In this document: piece after piece, positions 1 to 6,322 of the stretch
Numbering within the stretch: the first letter of the stretch is position 1
Layout: each line of letters begins with the position of its first letter
From: CAYNWK01 sp964400875
GTDB lineage: Bacteria > Chloroflexota > Anaerolineae > Anaerolineales > UBA4823
Assembly (NCBI GenBank): GCA_964400875.1
Contig: CAYNWK010000095.1
Location: forward strand, 1-17,016
Length of the DNA: 17,016 bases
Reading direction: 5' to 3'
The notes under the pieces: generated by a model
The model's input: only the letters and a program-made list of their open reading frames with translations
The model's database searches: none
What the model was told of the DNA's origin: nothing
Program-made: the position numbers and the translations under genes

Positions 1-31
1 CCGACTACCCACCTAATGCGTAAGTCTTCAA

Positions 32-70
32 TGATCTTATCGTTGTCTGGACATAAGATCAAATGATCTT
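32..70. promoter_or_regulatory. Operator-like cluster of three TGATCTT/AAGATCA half-sites
   Basis: TGATCTTAT at 32-40 is repeated in perfect inverse as ATAAGATCA at 53-61. TGATCTT occurs a third time, direct, at 64-70. The middle copy can therefore pair with either neighbour, giving a 9-bp stem with a 12-nt loop or a tight 7-bp palindrome around AA. The cluster lies just upstream of the TACAAT box at 99-104 that may drive the glycosyltransferase. It could be a repressor binding site. It could also be the end of a terminator for a gene left of the window, but there is no clear T-tract. Confidence 0.35.
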
Positions 71-98
71 GATCCCGAATTTGTAATTCGCCGCGTAG

Positions 99-104
99 TA
101 CAAT
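99..104 (+). promoter_or_regulatory. Candidate -10 box (TACAAT) for the glycosyltransferase
   Basis: TACAAT lies 35 nt ahead of the glycosyltransferase start at 140. It is only 7 nt ahead of an earlier ATG at 112. No convincing -35 box is seen at 16-18 bp. A transcript starting around 111-112 would have a leader of about 28 nt for the glycosyltransferase. Confidence 0.35.
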
Positions 105-111
105 ACGCGCC

Positions 112-156
112 ATGTTCCCGGGCCCATTTTTAGGTTTTTATGTCCGCCGATCCTGA
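112..156 (+). other. Possible leaderless 14-codon upstream ORF
   Basis: An ATG at 112 opens a 14-codon frame (MFPGPFLGFYVRRS) that stops with TGA at 154-156. This is 17 nt inside the glycosyltransferase gene and in another frame. The ATG sits exactly where a transcript from TACAAT 99-104 would begin, the same geometry as at recD2 and the lgt-like gene. It could couple or attenuate translation of the glycosyltransferase, or it may be chance. No homology is recognised. Confidence 0.2.
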
Positions 157-820
157 TGCCTCCGGCATCCTGGCATTGATCCCGGCCTACAACGAGGCGG
201 AACGCGTCGCCGGTGTGGTCGTTGCAGCGCGCCGTCACCTGCCTGTGCTGGTCGTAGACGACGGCTCGAGCGACGCAACCGCTGCTGTCGCCGCCGCGGC
301 CGGCGCGCAGGTGCTCAGCCAGACGCCCAACCAGGGCAAAGGCGAGGCCTTGAAAGCCGGTTTCCGGCGGGCGCTCGACGCAGGCTATGACGCCGTGATC
401 ACCCTGGACGCCGACGGCCAGCACGATCCGGACGAGATCTCCAAATTCCTGGCGGCTTTCCAGGCCTATCATGCCGACCTGATCATCGGCGAGCGCAACT
501 TTGCACAGATGCCCGTAGTGCGGCGCTTCACCAATACCTTCGGGCGCTGGAGCTTTTCATGGGCCATCGGCCGGCCCATTCCAGACAACCAATCCGGCTA
601 CCGCCTGGTCAGCCGGCGGTTGATGCGAGCCATGCTGGACAGCCCAGAGGGCGGCTTCGAATTCGAGATCGCCACGGTCGTGGCCTGCGTGCGGGAGGGC
701 TACCGCCTGGAATGGGTGCCGGTCCGCACGATTTACGCTGGCGAGCGCAGCCACATCCACCCTCTCAAGCACACCCTAGGGTATCTTCGCTTGCTGGGGT
801 GGGCGCGCCGGCAGAGGTAA
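140..820 (+). CDS. Family 2 glycosyltransferase, dolichyl/polyprenyl-phosphate mannose synthase-like
   Basis: This 226-residue soluble GT-A protein probably moves a sugar from a nucleotide-sugar to a polyprenyl phosphate or a cell-surface glycan. The N-terminus IPAYNEAER (14-22) is the usual GT2 start. DDGSSD at 40-45 is the nucleotide-binding acidic motif, DADGQHDP at 90-97 is the metal-binding DxD region, and QSGYR at 151-155 is the conserved acceptor-side motif. There are no C-terminal membrane segments, so it is a DPM1-like single-domain form. The start was chosen because the motif follows directly. The ribosome-binding site is weak (AGG at about 132), and an overlapping upstream frame at 112-156 may influence initiation. 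A YrdB-like gene follows in the same direction after 77 bp. The sugar and acceptor cannot be told from sequence. Confidence 0.9.
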   Translation: MSADPDASGILALIPAYNEAERVAGVVVAARRHLPVLVVDDGSSDATAAVAAAAGAQVLSQTPNQGKGEALKAGFRRALDAGYDAVITLDADGQHDPDEISKFLAAFQAYHADLIIGERNFAQMPVVRRFTNTFGRWSFSWAIGRPIPDNQSGYRLVSRRLMRAMLDSPEGGFEFEIATVVACVREGYRLEWVPVRTIYAGERSHIHPLKHTLGYLRLLGWARRQR

Positions 821-834
821 CACCCTCGGGGATT

Positions 835-876
835 CTGTCATTACCAGGGAGCGGCAGCGACCGAAGTAATCTCCCA
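835..876. repeat. Single diverged copy of the 42-bp dispersed repeat
   Basis: These 42 bases match copy 3 of the array at 13585-13752 at 37 of 42 positions, beginning CTGTCATT and containing CAGCGACCGAAG. The copy fills most of the gap between the glycosyltransferase and the YrdB-like gene and ends about 10 nt before the latter's ribosome-binding site. It shows that the unit is dispersed as well as tandem. Confidence 0.8.
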
Positions 877-897
877 CTCCCGGATGAGGAGATAAAG

Positions 898-1260
898 ATG
901 AGCAACAACCCGTTCAACCTGGCCCTGCGTTTTGCCCTGGAGATCGCCGCCCTGGTCGCCATGGGCTTTTGGGGCTTCCGCACCGGGGAGACCACCTTGA
1001 TGCGCTTCCTGATCGGCCTTGGCGTGCCCGTGCTGGCCGCTGCGCTCTGGGGCGTATTCCGCGTCAACGATGACCCCGGCCCTGCGCCGGTCGCGGTCCC
1101 CGGCGCCCTGCGCCTGCTGCTGGAACTGGCCTTCTTCGCCTTCGCCGTCTGGGCGCTGTACGCCGCCGGCGCCCCGACGCCGGCCTGGGTTCTCGGCCTG
1201 GTCGTCCTAGCCCACTACCTGGTTTCCTACGACCGGATTGCCTGGCTGATCAGGCAGTAA
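898..1260 (+). CDS. YrdB-like (DUF2568) small integral membrane protein
   Basis: This 120-residue, very hydrophobic protein has about four membrane helices at roughly 8-27, 34-52, 65-87 and 92-112. The overall pattern suits the YrdB/DUF2568 family: an N-terminal NLALRFALEIAAL segment, a short charged loop after the second helix, and HYLVSYDR-type residues near the C-terminus. The family's function is unknown. The ATG at 898 is chosen because GAGGAG (886-891) lies 6 nt upstream, an excellent ribosome-binding site. The open frame extends further upstream only through the glycosyltransferase gene and the repeat. It may be co-transcribed with the glycosyltransferase, but a repeat copy separates them and nothing ties their jobs together. 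Confidence 0.8.
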   Translation: MSNNPFNLALRFALEIAALVAMGFWGFRTGETTLMRFLIGLGVPVLAAALWGVFRVNDDPGPAPVAVPGALRLLLELAFFAFAVWALYAAGAPTPAWVLGLVVLAHYLVSYDRIAWLIRQ

Positions 1261-1294
1261 GTCGCGGGTTCCCCCATTCTTCGCCTCGTTGCTT

Positions 1295-1322
1295 GGTCGC
1301 CCGATCGCCCAATCACCAATCC
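1295..1322. repeat. Short degenerate 8-bp tandem repeat between convergent genes
   Basis: GGTCGCCC, GATCGCCC, AATCACC and AATCC follow one another at 1295-1322, a decaying run with a period of about 8 bp. It lies between the 3' ends of the YrdB-like gene (plus) and the arginase-like gene (minus). No stem-loop with a T-tract is seen here, so it is not called a terminator. Confidence 0.4.
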
Positions 1323-1343
1323 TAAATCAAAGATCCATCTGTC

Positions 1344-2210
1344 TCAAATCCCTTTTACAGAAGCCAGGATCTCGCTCAGCAGGTCCACCGCGGCCTCGAC
1401 GGATCGCCCGTCCACGTCCTTCGGCGGGTTGACTGCCGTGATCGTCAGCGCCGCTAGGGGAGCGGTATCCAGCACTGTTCGGGCTGCTGCCATAACCTCG
1501 GCGATCGTCATTCCGCCGGGAACGGGGAAACTCACGCCGGGCATCTCCACCGGATCGACCGCGTCCACGTCCAGGTGCAGGTAAACTCCGGACACCCCCT
1601 CGAATTGCTCCCGGACGGCTTCTTTCGTCTCTCCGGCGCGCACCTGCCCAGGGTTGAGATACACCACCGGGGTACTTTCTAACAAGCGCTTCTCGGGCGG
1701 GTCGAGATCGCGCACTCCCAGCATCAACACGTGCTTCTCCACCACCGGCCTGGTTAACCCCACTTCTCGCCGCAGCGCCGCCAGGGCGCGCCCGCAAACG
1801 CAGGCCAGCGGCATGCCCGGCAGGTAACCGCTCAGGGACGTTGCCTCGGTGTTGAAATCGCCGTGGGCGTCGAACCAGGCGACCCCGAACTCCCTCTCTC
1901 CCAGGGCGCGGCGAAGCCCGGCGCTAACCCCCAGTGCGTTCAGGCAGTCGCCGCCCAGGATCACCGGGATCGTCTCGTCTTTGCGTGCCTCGCTGACCAT
2001 ATCGGCGACCGCTGAGCCCAGCCGCGCCAGCCGGTCCAAGCGCTCCCCCTGGCCCAGATCCTCCGGGACCGTCTTTAGCTCCTTGATGGTCACCCCGCCC
2101 GCCTCCAACCGATCCGCCAGCCCAACCTCCAGCAGCGCGGCGGGCGCCAGGCCCATCCCCTCGCCGTATTGGTCCTGGTCGTACGGCACACTGATCAGGG
2201 TCACTTCCAC
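1344..2210 (-). CDS. Arginase/agmatinase-fold protein with altered metal and substrate residues
   Basis: This 288-residue protein has the ureohydrolase fold (arginase, agmatinase, formiminoglutamase), whose members use a two-manganese centre to hydrolyse guanidino or related groups. Visible ligands are D114-A-H116-G-D118 and D214-V-D216-A-V-D219-P. The normal GGDH motif reads G86-G-D-C89, so a metal-binding His is Cys. The normal ExNP motif reads A259-V-N-P, so the substrate-gripping Glu is Ala. It is therefore unlikely to be a standard arginase or agmatinase, and the substrate is unknown. The start is GTG at 2208-2210, with GGAGG about 10 nt upstream. It overlaps the 3' end of recD2 by 10 bp, so the two are translationally linked. 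Confidence 0.85.
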   Translation of the reverse strand: MEVTLISVPYDQDQYGEGMGLAPAALLEVGLADRLEAGGVTIKELKTVPEDLGQGERLDRLARLGSAVADMVSEARKDETIPVILGGDCLNALGVSAGLRRALGEREFGVAWFDAHGDFNTEATSLSGYLPGMPLACVCGRALAALRREVGLTRPVVEKHVLMLGVRDLDPPEKRLLESTPVVYLNPGQVRAGETKEAVREQFEGVSGVYLHLDVDAVDPVEMPGVSFPVPGGMTIAEVMAAARTVLDTAPLAALTITAVNPPKDVDGRSVEAAVDLLSEILASVKGI

Positions 2211-4459
2211 GGCCGGGGCGCCTCCTGATTCAGCCGCCAGCTCAGTGCGCTGTAGCGCTCGGCGACTTTATTATTGTTCACCGCGATGGCGATGGCGCGG
2301 CGGCTGCCCACCAGCACGCACAACCGCTGCGCACGGGTGATGCCGGTGTAGATCAAATTGCGCTGCAGCATCATGTAATGGGCGGTCACCACCGGGATTA
2401 CCACCGCCGGGAACTCCGATCCCTGCGCCTTGTGCACCGAGACGGCGTATGCCAGCACCAGCTGGTCGGCCTCGCTCCAATCGTAGGTCACCCGGCGGCC
2501 CTCGAAATCCACCGTCAGGTTGTGATTCACCAGGTCCACGCCGACCAGCTGGCCGATGTCGCCGTTATACACGTCCTTATCGTAATCGTTCTTGGTCTGC
2601 ATCAGCTTGTCGCCGCGCCGGAATATTTCCCCAAAGAGCGCTTTCTCCGGCTTCTTTGACGAGGGCGGGTTGAGCGCAGCTTGCAGGCGCTCGTTCAACG
2701 CGTTCACCCCGGCATGCCCGCGGTACATCGGGGCCAGCACCTGGATCTGCCCGCGCGGCTCGAATCCGAATTTGTCCGGGATGCGCCGGCAGACCACCTC
2801 TTCGACCCAATCGGCGGCTTCCTGGGGGGACTCGGCGGGGAACAGGAAGAAGTCCTCGCTGTCTTTCGGGAATAGGGGGGTCTCACCCTGGTTGATGCGG
2901 TGGGCGTTGGTGATGATCTGCGAACCGGCCGCCTGGCGGAAGATCACGCTCAGCCGGGTGACCGGCACGCTGTCGCTGGCGATCACGTCGCGCAGCACGT
3001 CCCCGGCTCCCACCGAGGGCAGCTGGTCCACGTCGCCCACCAAAAGCAGGTGCGCCCCAGGTTCCAGGGCTTTGAGCAGCTGGTTGGCCAGCAGCAGGTC
3101 GAGCATCGAGGCCTCATCCACCACCAGCAGATCGATCGGCAGCGGGTTGGCAGCGTTGTGTTTGAATCCCTCGTTGGGTGAAAAGCCCAGCAGGCGGTGG
3201 ATGGTGCTGGCCGGGCGTTCGCTGGCCTGCGCCAGGCGCTTGGCGGCCCGGCCGGTGGGTGAGGCCAGCGCGTAGCGTTTATGCGCGCCTTCCAACGCGG
3301 CGATCAGCGCCCGGATAGCCGTGGTCTTGCCCGTGCCCGGCCCGCCGGTCAGCACGCTCACCGGATGGGACAGCGCGGTCTTGACAGCTTTTTGCTGCTC
3401 CGGCGATAGGTCCGGGTCCAGCGGCAGGAAGGCCGGCGGGAGGTCGCTCAGGCGGGACGGGATGGTGTAGGCCAGCGTCCGCAGGCGTTCGGCCACGCCG
3501 GTCTCCCCGTAGTAGAAGGGCGTCAGGTATACCGCTTGTTGGCCGTAGGGCTCACCGGCTTCGGCGACCTCCTTGCCCCCAATCTGTGCTCCTGGCTGCG
3601 CTCCTTCATCCGCCAGCAGCGGCAGCACCTCCTGGCGCACGCTGCCGGACTGGGCCAGGCGTTCCAACGCCGGCGGGATCAGCTCTCCGCCCACCCCGAG
3701 CAAGGCGACAGCCCGTTCGGCGAGCGTCTGGCGCGGCGCGTACACGTTGCCGTCGTCGATCAGCTCGTTCAGCGCGTAGATCAGCCCGGCTTCGACCCGC
3801 GAAGGGTGATCCTCCGGCAAGCCCAGCGCCCGGGCGATGCGGTCGGCGGTTTTGAAGCCCACCCCGTAGATGTCCCGCGCCATGCGGTACGGGTCGCTCT
3901 GCACCACCTGCAGGGCCTCGTCGCCGTACTCTTTATAGATCTTGATCGCCAGGTTGGTGCTCACCCCATGCCCGTGCAGGAAGAGCATGATCTCTTTGAC
4001 TTCCCGCTGTTCCTCCCAGGCGCGGGCGATCAGGCGGGCGCGTTTCGGGCCGATATCCGGCACCTCGCGCAGCCGTTCAGGGTTGAGATCGATCACTTCT
4101 AGAGTTCCTTTGCCGAAATGATCGACGATGCGTTCAGCCAGTTTCGGCCCGATGCCCTGGATTAACCCCGAGCCCAGGTAGCGCCGGATGCCCGACACGG
4201 TCGCCGGCATGGTCTGTTTGCAGATCTCCACTTGGAACTGCAATCCGTGTTTGGGATGGTTGGCCCAGCGCCCTTCCAGGCGCACGTGCTCGCCGGGGCT
4301 GAGCTCCGGCAGGTTGCCCACCACGGTGAGCAGGCCCTCGCGGTTCTCCCCGGCGATCTTGCGGCGGTCGGCGCGCAGGCGCAGAACGGTGTAGCCGTTC
4401 TCGTCGTTATAGTAGGTGATGCGTTCTACCGATCCGCTGAGCGAGTCCAAGGAGTCCAT
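2201..4459 (-). CDS. recD2: RecD2-type ATP-dependent 5'-3' DNA helicase
   Basis: This 752-residue superfamily 1B helicase belongs to the RecD2 class, which acts without RecBC in DNA repair and replication. In order: an N-terminal OB-like region (about 1-80); helix-hairpin-helix segments at LIQGIGPKLAERI (99-111) and VPDIGPKRARLI (133-144); a variable linker (about 280-310); Walker A GGPGTGKT (372-379); motif Ia ASPTGRAAKRL (399-409); Walker B DEAS (449-452 region); GDVDQLPSVG; and a C-terminal UvrD-like motif VHKAQGSE (675-682) with a final TRAQ helix. Length and motif order are normal for RecD2. The ATG at 4457-4459 lies 8 nt behind a perfect TATAAT, so the mRNA is probably leaderless. No RecB or RecC is nearby. 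The arginase-like gene overlaps its end. Confidence 0.95.
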   Translation of the reverse strand: MDSLDSLSGSVERITYYNDENGYTVLRLRADRRKIAGENREGLLTVVGNLPELSPGEHVRLEGRWANHPKHGLQFQVEICKQTMPATVSGIRRYLGSGLIQGIGPKLAERIVDHFGKGTLEVIDLNPERLREVPDIGPKRARLIARAWEEQREVKEIMLFLHGHGVSTNLAIKIYKEYGDEALQVVQSDPYRMARDIYGVGFKTADRIARALGLPEDHPSRVEAGLIYALNELIDDGNVYAPRQTLAERAVALLGVGGELIPPALERLAQSGSVRQEVLPLLADEGAQPGAQIGGKEVAEAGEPYGQQAVYLTPFYYGETGVAERLRTLAYTIPSRLSDLPPAFLPLDPDLSPEQQKAVKTALSHPVSVLTGGPGTGKTTAIRALIAALEGAHKRYALASPTGRAAKRLAQASERPASTIHRLLGFSPNEGFKHNAANPLPIDLLVVDEASMLDLLLANQLLKALEPGAHLLLVGDVDQLPSVGAGDVLRDVIASDSVPVTRLSVIFRQAAGSQIITNAHRINQGETPLFPKDSEDFFLFPAESPQEAADWVEEVVCRRIPDKFGFEPRGQIQVLAPMYRGHAGVNALNERLQAALNPPSSKKPEKALFGEIFRRGDKLMQTKNDYDKDVYNGDIGQLVGVDLVNHNLTVDFEGRRVTYDWSEADQLVLAYAVSVHKAQGSEFPAVVIPVVTAHYMMLQRNLIYTGITRAQRLCVLVGSRRAIAIAVNNNKVAERYSALSWRLNQEAPRPWK

Positions 4460-4467
4460 CGTAGAAA

Positions 4468-4473
4468 ATTATA
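4468..4473 (-). promoter_or_regulatory. TATAAT -10 box of recD2, predicted leaderless start
   Basis: Read on the minus strand, TATAAT is followed by 8 nt (TTTCTACG) and then the recD2 ATG. The transcript would thus begin at or within a base or two of the start codon. There is no room for a ribosome-binding site. The -35 region is occupied by the GC-rich arm of the upstream hairpin and does not resemble TTGACA. Confidence 0.6.
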
Positions 4474-4490
4474 GTTTACTTAAACCGGAA

Positions 4491-4518
4491 CGGCGCCGGG
4501 TTTCAAAACCCAACGCCG
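4491..4518 (-). terminator. Terminator-like hairpin behind the LCP gene
   Basis: The arms are CGGCG..GGGTTT (4491-4503) and AAACCC..CGCCG (4506-4518), with a 2-by-2 internal mismatch and a tiny loop. It lies 31 nt past the stop of the LCP gene and just ahead of the recD2 promoter, where a terminator is expected. On the minus strand it is followed by TTCCGGTTTAAG, which has only short T runs, so it may be a weak terminator or a 3'-end-protecting hairpin. Confidence 0.6.
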
Positions 4519-4549
4519 TCGTTATCTTCGGGAGAATTGAACCAACCGC

Positions 4550-5989
4550 TTAAGGCAGGTTCTGGTTGCCGGCCCAGTCGTTGCCCAGCAGTACCACGAT
4601 GTCCACCTCGCTGGCAGGATCGTAGCGCTGGTAGATATTATTTTGAGAGATACCCATCAGGTCCACCAGGTAGCTGACCGTGTAGGGGTTGCCGGTGTAA
4701 TCGATGATATTGGTCGCTCCATACAGGTCGGTGGCGTTCCCGGGGTTGACCACCGTCACGCCCTCGGCGGTCAGGTAATCGGCGGTGCGCGCCGCCAGGC
4801 CGGGCGCCAGTGTGCCGTTGAGGATCGAAACCCGGGCGGCTTCCGCTGCCATCAGCTCTTGCGGGTCGGCGTCGGCAGCCACCGGGCTTACCGGGCCATT
4901 CGCCGTGAAGACCTCATCCCGCAGGATGCGGATCTGGGCTGGGACCGGGCGGAGTACCTGTTCGCCCTCCGGGGAAGTGCCGAAGGTCACGCTGTCGGGC
5001 GGTCCGATGATGCCTCGTTTGATGTTCTCTTCCGGGATCTGCCGCGCCAGCCAGGCCAGCCGGATCGCCTGGTCCAGGCTCAGGTTCGTGCTCACCCCGG
5101 CAGACAGCTCATCGTAGAGCACCGGCGCCTTGCGGATCAGGATCAGCAGCGCTTCCGGGGTCAACAGGCGGTCGCGGATCGCCATAATCACCTGCTGTTG
5201 GCGCTGGGCCCGGTCGAAATCTGCCCCTTCGGTGTTGCGCGCCCGGGCGTAGGCCAGGGCCAGCTCGCCGGTCAGCACCTGCCGCCCCGGCTGCAGCTCC
5301 CGCGGCAGCTTGGGCCCGATCGGATCGACCTCGATCGGCTCCGTGATCTCGAGCTTGACCCCTTTGATCTCATCGATGAACTTTTCGAAGGCGAAGAAAT
5401 CGATCTGGGCGTAGTAATCCACCTGCAGCCCCAGCAAACCCTCAACAGTCTGCATCGCCAGCGCCGGTCCGCCGCCGGGCATCTCGTAGATCTCGCCGAA
5501 GCGGTAGGCGGTGTTGATCCGGTTGGGCTCGAACCCCGGGATGGTCACCCACAGGTCGCGCGGGATGGAGAGCACGCCCGCCGAGCGTGTCAGTGGATCG
5601 ATGGAGAGCAAGAGCATCGTATCGGTGCGCGGGGCGCCGGCGTCGCTCTCCCAGTCGCGATAGTCCAGGCCCATCACCAGCACGTTGACCCTAGAAGCCC
5701 CATCCCAGGGCTCCGGCGTGGGTCCGGCGCTCTGCAGCGGCTGCTCCAGGGGTACGGATTCGCCGTTGTCTTTTCCATCCGGCGGCGGCGTGCCGGTCGC
5801 TCGTGAGCTCACTACGATCCCGGGCAGGTCAACCACGTCCAAGGAGGCCACGAAGTCGCGCACCGCGTAAAAGGTGAGCACCGCGGTGACGCCGGCGGCG
5901 ACCACGAAAGCCCCGATCAATACGCCTAACAGCCATTTCGGCCGGGATCTGGTTTTTACGTCTTGTTCTTCGTTTTGTGTTTCTTCCAT
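4550..5989 (-). CDS. LCP (LytR-CpsA-Psr) family cell-wall glycopolymer ligase with LytR_C domain
   Basis: This 479-residue, type II membrane-anchored protein acts outside the membrane. The N-terminus is charged, followed by one helix (19-41) and a Pro/Gly-rich linker (about 60-98). The LCP catalytic domain spans about 100-290. Its phosphate-binding Arg/Asp residues are visible in RTDT (121-124), SIPRDLWV (141-148), RINTAY (157-162) and a later YARARNTEGADFDRAQRQQ segment. A LytR C-terminal domain runs from about 385 to 475 (ARVSILNGT ... VDIVVLLGNDW). LCP proteins transfer polyprenyl-linked glycopolymers to cell-wall or surface acceptors. Chloroflexota have atypical envelopes, so the acceptor is uncertain. 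The ATG at 5987-5989 lacks a clear ribosome-binding site. The gene appears to be a single transcription unit with the hairpin at 4491-4518 behind it. Confidence 0.92.
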   Translation of the reverse strand: MEETQNEEQDVKTRSRPKWLLGVLIGAFVVAAGVTAVLTFYAVRDFVASLDVVDLPGIVVSSRATGTPPPDGKDNGESVPLEQPLQSAGPTPEPWDGASRVNVLVMGLDYRDWESDAGAPRTDTMLLLSIDPLTRSAGVLSIPRDLWVTIPGFEPNRINTAYRFGEIYEMPGGGPALAMQTVEGLLGLQVDYYAQIDFFAFEKFIDEIKGVKLEITEPIEVDPIGPKLPRELQPGRQVLTGELALAYARARNTEGADFDRAQRQQQVIMAIRDRLLTPEALLILIRKAPVLYDELSAGVSTNLSLDQAIRLAWLARQIPEENIKRGIIGPPDSVTFGTSPEGEQVLRPVPAQIRILRDEVFTANGPVSPVAADADPQELMAAEAARVSILNGTLAPGLAARTADYLTAEGVTVVNPGNATDLYGATNIIDYTGNPYTVSYLVDLMGISQNNIYQRYDPASEVDIVVLLGNDWAGNQNLP

Positions 5990-6028
5990 AAGCCTGTAAA
6001 ATGCCTGCAGTTCATAAGGGGATCAGGA

Positions 6029-6059
6029 GTGTTTCGGCGGGCAGTGCCTGCCAAAACAC
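6029..6059. repeat. Near-perfect 15-bp palindrome between divergent promoters
   Basis: GTGTTTCGGCGGGCA (6029-6043) and TGCCTGCCAAAACAC (6045-6059) are inverse at 13 of 15 positions around a single G. It lies 40 bp upstream of the LCP start. Both flanking genes read away from it, so it is not a terminator for either. It could be a two-fold-symmetric operator, a dispersed palindromic element or a structured 5' leader. Confidence 0.5.
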
Positions 6060-6250
6060 CCCAACCCCCCAATTATGCAATTCCTTTGTTAATCGCCTTG
6101 GGCGCTCTTTTTTGCCCGGTAAGGCCAGCTGCCCAATTTTTAATCTTGCAGATTATATCACGGGCAATATTCATTGCAAGCCGGATCGTTCAGGACGAAA
6201 CAGGTGTTCTAAAGCCCTAAAAGGCCCCGAATTACGACCTGCAGCTAAGG

Positions 6251-6256
6251 TAAAAT
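6251..6256 (+). promoter_or_regulatory. Candidate -10 box (TAAAAT) for the ABC-F gene
   Basis: TAAAAT lies 66 nt upstream of the preferred ABC-F start (6323) and 36 nt upstream of an alternative ATG (6293). TTACGA at 6232-6237 is only 13 bp away, too close for a normal -35 box. The assignment is weak. Confidence 0.3.
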
Positions 6257-6322
6257 AGCAAGCGCCCGGCGCACACAGCCTCGCGCCTGGCTATGGATTG
6301 CAACTATGATGCCAGATCGTCT

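Larger units (their letters stand above)
5990..6322. other. Divergent intergenic region between the LCP and ABC-F genes
   Basis: About 330 bp hold the 5' sides of two divergent genes. Visible content is an imperfect palindrome (6029-6059), a stretch richer in A and T at about 6060-6190, and a TAAAAT box at 6251-6256 oriented towards the ABC-F gene. No convincing coding sequence is seen. Short open frames in the region have no recognisable motif. Confidence 0.6.

Noticed and set aside
4643..5806. Plus-strand 387-codon open frame
   Set aside because: Antisense to the LCP gene, with no recognisable motif and shadow-like composition.
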